Assembly (NCBI GenBank): GCA_958299035.1
Contig: CATQJL010000305.1
Span: 58,730,486-58,794,485, forward strand
Direction of reading: 5' to 3'
DNA: 64,000 bases
DNA from: Cylicocyclus nassatus
Taxonomy: Eukaryota; Nematoda; Chromadorea; Rhabditida; Strongylidae
Part shown: piece by piece, positions 58,540 through 64,000 of the stretch
How the letters are laid out: every line of letters starts with the position of its first letter
How positions within the stretch are numbered: position 1 is the first letter of the stretch
Made by a program: the position numbers and the translations under genes
Notes under the pieces: generated by a model
What the model saw: the letters and a program-made list of their open reading frames with translations, nothing else
Told to the model about the DNA's origin: nothing
Databases searched by the model: none

Positions 58540-60470
58540 AACAAGTGCCAGGATGCCTTCGACTACCTTCGCAAAGTCCTGACATTAGATCTTCTGTTGT
58601 GCCACTATGACTCCAAGAAGCCGATCATCGTTGCCACAGACGCGAGCGACTATGGTATCGGAGGCGCGGTCTCTCACCGCTATGAGCGGATCGGAAAGGT
58701 TCATTTACATCTGATCCGGTCATCTGGTCCGCGCATTGACGGCCCCAGAGAAAAACCACTTGCAGATTGAGAAGGAGGGATTGGCTTTAGTTTTCACCGT
58801 CAAGAAATTCCACCGGTATGTCTACGGACGAGGATTCATTCTGTTTAAGGAGCACCGCACTCTCCTCACTATTTTCGGGAGCAAGAAAGGGTGCCGTCTA
58901 CACTGCTAATCGTCTACAACGATGGTCGATGACATCATTTGCCTATGATTTCGTTGTCAATTGCTGCTCCATGACATAACTTGGACAGGCTGATGCTCTC
59001 TTGCGACTGCTTTGCCGAGGTGCGCTCAACGAAGATGTCACCAACGAAGATGTCATCATTGCAAGCGTAGAAGCGACATCGCGACCACTCACGACAAAGC
59101 GCTCAATTAGATGCAATTACCGTGAAAGACGTACGGTTCGCCATGAATAAGACCAACATTTCAATAGAGCTGCTCAACTGCTTCCAAACAGAACGTTGGC
59201 CAAAATCATTCCGGGAGCGCCGTTGTACAACTACAGGAGCCAACAAAAGGAACCTCTGGTTACAACGGATGCGTTTTTCTCGGATCCGGACCGTCAAACC
59301 CGTCGCTGAAGGGGAAGATTCTCCGCATGCTGCACAACGGACACCTTGGGCAGACTTAGATAAAGCTAATTCGCAACTGTCTACTGACCTGGTATAGAAG
59401 AAAACGTCAAGAATGTCGATCACCAAATCGCCAACTCGCCCCTAAAAACCCCGTGAAAGCTGAACTCATTCCATGGATAACCTCAAGACGCTTCAGAAAC
59501 GCCTGTGCTCCTAAAGAATTTCAGCAGATATGGGTTCCCGAAATGCGCTTGTTTCGGACACTTCGGTCACTCAGTTCGCTTCTCAGTATTTCGGGGATTT
59601 CTGCAGGAGATGCAGGATCAAACTTTCCGCCGTCATCCCACCGCAGGAATGGAGTCGCTGAACGCTTCGTCGGAATCTTCAAGAGAGGATTAGAAGCTGA
59701 AACGGAAAGGAATCCTTTGGAAGTCTCGTCGAAGCTGCTATTTTGTTATAGCTGTACGCCCTGCACGTCATCGTCTAGAATCGTTCGCCGGCAGAGATGT
59801 TTCTTTGAAGAACGATTAACAATCCATTCTCACGTTTGGTCACTGATGCTCGAACTACCACATCAACCTAGCCCCTCGGATCGAAACCGGCGATGGAACC
59901 CACGTACGTCCGCCGACGTGTAGCTAAGAAAAGGAAATCAGAAGTTTATGAGTTCGTCTATGCCAGCGACTACCGCAATCCATCGAAGACTAGGAGACCC
60001 CAGGAGATATACAATGAAGAATTGGGCGTTCCTTCCATGTACAATTTCGAGGTCTAAGGATTTGTATGGAGACATTTCGCCAATCAGCCGCGTCCCCGTG
60101 AAGTTTCTGATGATACACGCACACTTTTGGAAGTCAACTTTCAAAACTTCGATCTTCATAGATCAACTTCCCCCGTACTCGATGAAGTTCCTGCAGCCAT
60201 TGGTGAAGACGCACATATTACTGGTGTGACGCCTTCAACTCTTGATGCTGCCGCTGCCGAAGGAGGATTGAGAGACACTGATGCTTCTCTACCCCGCCGT
60301 CTCCGCCAACTTTTCGCCATCACTCGCAAAGGGCTCATCAACCACTGCACCACTTCGAGATGGACCCGTCAAAATAGCGATACAAGTGATAAGTCAAGGG
60401 GAGAGACGTCGCACAGTACCGTCATTTTATCTGCTCAAAGTTTGCCTAATTTTTGGAAGATTTCATCCTA
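58540..60470 (+). pseudogene. Decayed Ty3/Gypsy pol: RNase H, integrase, C-terminus
   Basis: RNase H text spans 58545-58900 in two frames: IVATDASDYGIGGAVSH, then IEKEGLALVFTVKKFHRY and LLTIFGSKKG. In the last block the usual TDH before LL is KEH, so a catalytic-region residue is changed. Integrase text at 59510-59820 includes LVSD..VTQFASQYFGDF and NGVAERFVGIFKRG in different frames. A C-terminal stretch follows, with EPTYVRRRVAKKRKSEVYEF, then a stop and more open frame to 60470. Protease, reverse transcriptase and LTRs were not seen. Many frameshifts and stops make this an old copy. Confidence 0.8.
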
Positions 60471-60792
60471 AAGTTTTGAAAAAGATTGAATATGGCGCAA
60501 ATAGAGCAAATATGGGACTATAAGGTGTGCTTTTAGATTCTCCTGGTGTGCTGTTTTTAGCTTTGCAAATATTATTGCTAGATCTTGATCTTTGGTAAAG
60601 TAAAACACGCCACAGCAAACAGCTGCAAAAACATATAAGGTTCAAAAGTTTCTGCGAGTTTAAACTTGCTTGTCAATTGACGTCATATTAGTGCAACATA
60701 ATCAAGCTTGATTTGCTTTAAAATCAGCCTTTTGAAATTTACGGTTTTCTTATAAGTAAACGTGATAAAAAGCAGCGGTTTTTGCCAAAAAT

Positions 60793-60868
60793 AATTTAAT
60801 AACTAACACAGACTTGACAAAGGTGATCCTAATTTAATAATTAATACAGACTTGACAAAGGTGATCCA
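60793..60868 (+). repeat. Two tandem 38-base units
   Basis: AATTTAATAACTAACACAGA.. and AATTTAATAATTAATACAGA.., both continuing CTTGACAAAGGTGATCC. Two or three differences. Confidence 0.85.
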
Positions 60869-62270
60869 TGTAATGCAAAATTAATTTGATGTACCCAGAG
60901 GTTGCTATACATAACAGCTACCAGCGCTCTTTGAAAACATCAGGATACGATTTTTCCGAATTCAGGAGAGATTTGGCGTGACAAGCTGCTCGAAGAGCCA
61001 TGGCGATGACATCGCAAAGACAGCATAGATTAGAGAGCATTGGATAAAAAAAAGAGAATACAAATCTGGTTCGAACGGTACCGAACTCAAACCCTCGGTG
61101 TTCTACGAATTTTACTGATCGATGAAAAAACAGACAAATGTTCGGGACAAACTATTATAAATCACATGTTGAAGCAGAAAAATGCGCACTTTTTTAGCAT
61201 TTTATTGAGAACTATGCATAATTTATTAGAAGAGCATCCTTTGTTTACTTACACCGGAACAAAATGGCTTGCTTAATGTTTCTGGTTTTTTTCCCGCATA
61301 GAAAGAGGGAACTTTTCGATCAAGGGATTTTAGAGTTTTTTGAATGTTACATACGATCATTCTGGTGAAATATTTTGAAAGACGAACTCTCCGATGAAGT
61401 TTTAAGCAGAAAAGGAACTCATCGACCTATGTTTCTCGGCACTGCACTCGGTGCATCTCATTCATGCAGCAAACTTTTCCGATCTATATTATCTCTATTA
61501 AGATATGTGAATGAGATTAGCAGGGTTTCCAACCAAACAAAAGGATTTCGTTCCCGGAACGTGGCCTTATTTGTAATCCCACTTCAGACAACAGGAACAT
61601 CGAACTTTCTTCCCTATGATTTTTCCCGGAAAGTAGTATAAGAACTTGGCAAACTGAGCAAGTCTCTCTGCAATTCCTTATGTTGTTGCAATAATTCATG
61701 TCTTAAACCTTGATGTACATCGATGCCCTGAAATTATCTTTCTATTAGAGAATGCTACGATGAAAAAGAAAATTGTCTGCCCTTGCCGAGCTATGCTTTC
61801 TTGTAAAATTCTTTTTAATTTTGCACGATCAACAAATGAGTGTGAATTGACGAAATTTGTGAGACTAGCCGTATTCCAATTTTAAGACATTTCAAACTTC
61901 CTCACCCGAAAAAATGGAATCGTGTCTTCTCATCTGCAGCTGAAAAGGCTCGGTCAATTTTGCTTACTTTAGGCCAGGTGAGATAGATTCCCTCAATGGA
62001 AATTGGATCAAATCAACAAAAGATTTTGTGCCTGACCAGCTCTCAGCTTTGTTTTTAGCTACGAAAGCATTCACTACCACTATTTGGTCTCCAAATCACA
62101 TCAACAACTTTGCTTACAATTTATTCCACGCAACGTAGCCCAAATTTTAAAATAGACACTTGCAAACGCAAATTTTCATATTCCTAACATCTCGTACGTA
62201 TTTCTAAAAGTATCGTTTGCCGTGAGAGAAGAGGCGGACTTGACTGCGACTATTCTTAAGACCAATTTCA
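60869..62270. other. Intergenic, nothing confident
   Basis: Open frames at 61040-61276 and 61375-61641 are protein-like in composition but match nothing I recognise and lack clear splice context. Confidence 0.3.
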
Positions 62271-62288
62271 GGGAATAAAAGCAGTGTC

Positions 62289-63453
62289 ATGAAGCTTCAC
62301 CGGTCGATGCGACAAGCGCTAATGCTAATTGCATTTCTCACCAGTATTCGTGCTGCCAAGAACACCAACTTCACTTCACATTGTAAGTTCCAGATTTTTT
62401 AGTTCATTTATTTTGATAGCAGTGGGCGATCGCAAAATTTCCGTCTGGGGGACGGGGGGGGGGGGGGGGGAAGTGCGACGAAAAATTTCCAAAATAAAGA
62501 TGCGTGGCATTAGCTAAGCACTCCGAAAAATTTTTGCTTCCCAAGATTTTTGCGGAGACCCATCACATCGCGATTTTAGAAGAAGGGCGTTGCTTGAAAT
62601 TTTGAAAAATTCAGAAAATTATTTCAATTATTTACAAGTATGGTTAAGTACATGCACATTTCTATAGGCCATGTAAGTAACTTTCATAAAGGCCTCCCTC
62701 TTCCTAACCGCCTAAAACCGTTACTGCCTGAGAGGAATTTCACGTCTCACTCCCTTGAGTATATTTAGCAATAAAACATCTTCTGACAATGGAAGTGATG
62801 GAAATTTGAAATTGAGTGACTAGTTACAGTAATTGACTTATTGCTCAAGCCTTTTCTTTGAGAAAGTTCCTTACAATTAGGTACAATGTCACTGTTCATT
62901 GGAAAGCATCACTATGTATAAATCAAACGCTTAATCTATGGTTTACTGGCATTTTTCATGGAGTGTCTTCAAAGGATAAAAAATTGGTTTTATGCAATAT
63001 TTTGTATGGATTTGCTATGTTGAAAACTACTGAAAAAACTTGACACCGCATACTATCCATGCCCGGCTACTTTTATATGTATAAATGTTATGTGTCGCAG
63101 GTGTGCGCGACAATCCTCATATATTTAAAAGTACACATTGTACACTCTAACTCACATGGCTTTTTGGATTTGTATTCAACAATTCGAAAGCATTACTACG
63201 AAATCGTAACATCTTTGTAGAGGCAATTATTTGTAGGTGATTTGTAATTACACATTCAATAACATTGATTTTCCCAATATCACATAGTCACGTGAATAAG
63301 TCAAGAAAACCTTTTAAAAATCAAAAATTTTTTCTCACTAAAACACCAGATGAAAGTAAAAAGAAATGGTTTCTGAGAGAAGAAGCGCTCCCGCAACAAG
63401 CAATGTCTGCAACTCAAATGATGAGCTACATATGTAGAGTTTTGATTGAATAA
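62289..63453 (+). CDS. Possible small secreted protein, two exons
   Basis: Exon 1 (62289-62382) starts at an ATG 17 bases after a TTTCAG acceptor at 62266-62271, a good trans-splice site. It encodes a basic start and hydrophobic core, MKLHRSMRQALMLIAFLTSI, then RAAKNTNF, typical of a signal peptide. A GTAAGT donor follows. A candidate exon 2 (63350-63453), after a CACCAG acceptor, is phase-compatible and gives a Lys/Glu-rich tail ending at TAA, for 65 residues in all. AATAAA overlaps the stop (63449-63454). The 967-base intron holds a hAT-like element. Exon 1 is better supported than exon 2; other exons could lie between or beyond the window. No family recognised. Confidence 0.35.
62420..62580 (+). 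mobile_element. hAT-like miniature element end with 17-base G run
   Basis: CAGTGGGCGATCGCAAAATTTCCGTCTGGGG.. leads to a G run at 62454-62470 and an AAGCACTCCGAAAAATTTTTGC block. The first part matches the inverted right end of the element at 25476. Confidence 0.5.
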
Positions 63454-64000
63454 AGCTATCTCGGTGCGGCGATTCCGACGTGACAAGGCGGCTATATCGC
63501 CGATTGTCCCAAATTAAATCGTTCAAAATGAGATCTCCGAATTTTTAGAAAACACTTTCAAATATTTCACGAGGAGCTGATTCCGATTATTCAAATCAAA
63601 ACTCGATTGGTTGAAGTTTAGGTAAGCAGTCGCAAGGTGGTACTTCAGGGGCGACAGCAGGCTTATATTATAGGATTTTAAGGCAACAGTGATGGTAACT
63701 TCTTTGCATAGTGGCTAAAGGATAATACTGAGAAAAACTGGTTTTTGTCGTTTTCAATTTCTAACTTAAACAGCTAGTTTTTTGTTTAGGCGCATGCACT
63801 TTTTTCCTCATGATGGATTCCTCCCTTGACATTTATGAGCCACGGGCTAGTGCAAATTTTCAAAGGCTCTCACAAAAATGCTAATTTTTTGTTATTGTTA
63901 GCATGCTAGTCAAACAATATTAGGCATTGTTGAGAGAAATTTGGAGAATGTCTGAATAATAGAGGCGCAAATAACAATAAAACATAGTCTCGCCAAGTCA
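63454..64000. other. Right edge, nothing recognised
   Basis: AT-rich sequence without gene-like frames or repeats known from the rest of the window. Confidence 0.4.

Overview
The window looks like a gene-poor, repeat-rich stretch of a chromadorean nematode genome. Three things point there. Two intact seven-transmembrane receptor genes have the exon layout and motifs of the nematode-specific Str chemoreceptor family. Several introns are only about 46-70 bases long, with GT donors and TTTCAG-type acceptors. Acceptor-like sites lie a few bases before two predicted start codons, as expected for spliced-leader trans-splicing. The transposon mix (DIRS/PAT-like, BEL/Pao and Ty3/Gypsy retrotransposons, mariner-, hAT- and Harbinger-type miniature elements) also fits. 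No bacterial operons, rRNA genes or convincing functional tRNA genes were seen.

Layout. Positions 907-14645 (minus) hold receptor gene 1, seven exons encoding 329 residues. Its intron 5 is swollen to 6.3 kb by a broken DIRS/PAT-like element (about 1258-4951), which is itself interrupted by an ~870-base foldback element. Positions 14646-26634 are mostly repeats, with a possible two-exon cysteine-rich gene at 18000-18473. Positions 26635-32515 (minus) hold receptor gene 2, a paralogue of the same length and nearly the same exon sizes. Matching blocks upstream of both genes show that the duplication took flanking DNA with it. Positions 33-44 kb hold dispersed repeats, a tandem array, a tRNA-like fragment and a decayed LINE endonuclease. 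Positions 44636-49387 hold a young BEL/Pao element with two 370-base LTRs differing at 2 sites, a gag-protease reading frame and no recognisable reverse transcriptase. Its leader carries five tandem ~160-base modules. Each can fold into three hairpins, and the stem changes between modules are compensatory. This array is the most unusual object in the window. Positions 49.4-58.5 kb are repeats, including an ~350-base (CA)n tract grown inside a dispersed element. Positions 58.5-60.5 kb are a decayed Gypsy pol. Near the right edge, 62289-63453 may encode a small secreted protein.

The two receptor genes form a small tandem chemoreceptor cluster on one strand. Most other sequence is transposon-derived, and matching introns of the two paralogues have been invaded by different elements.
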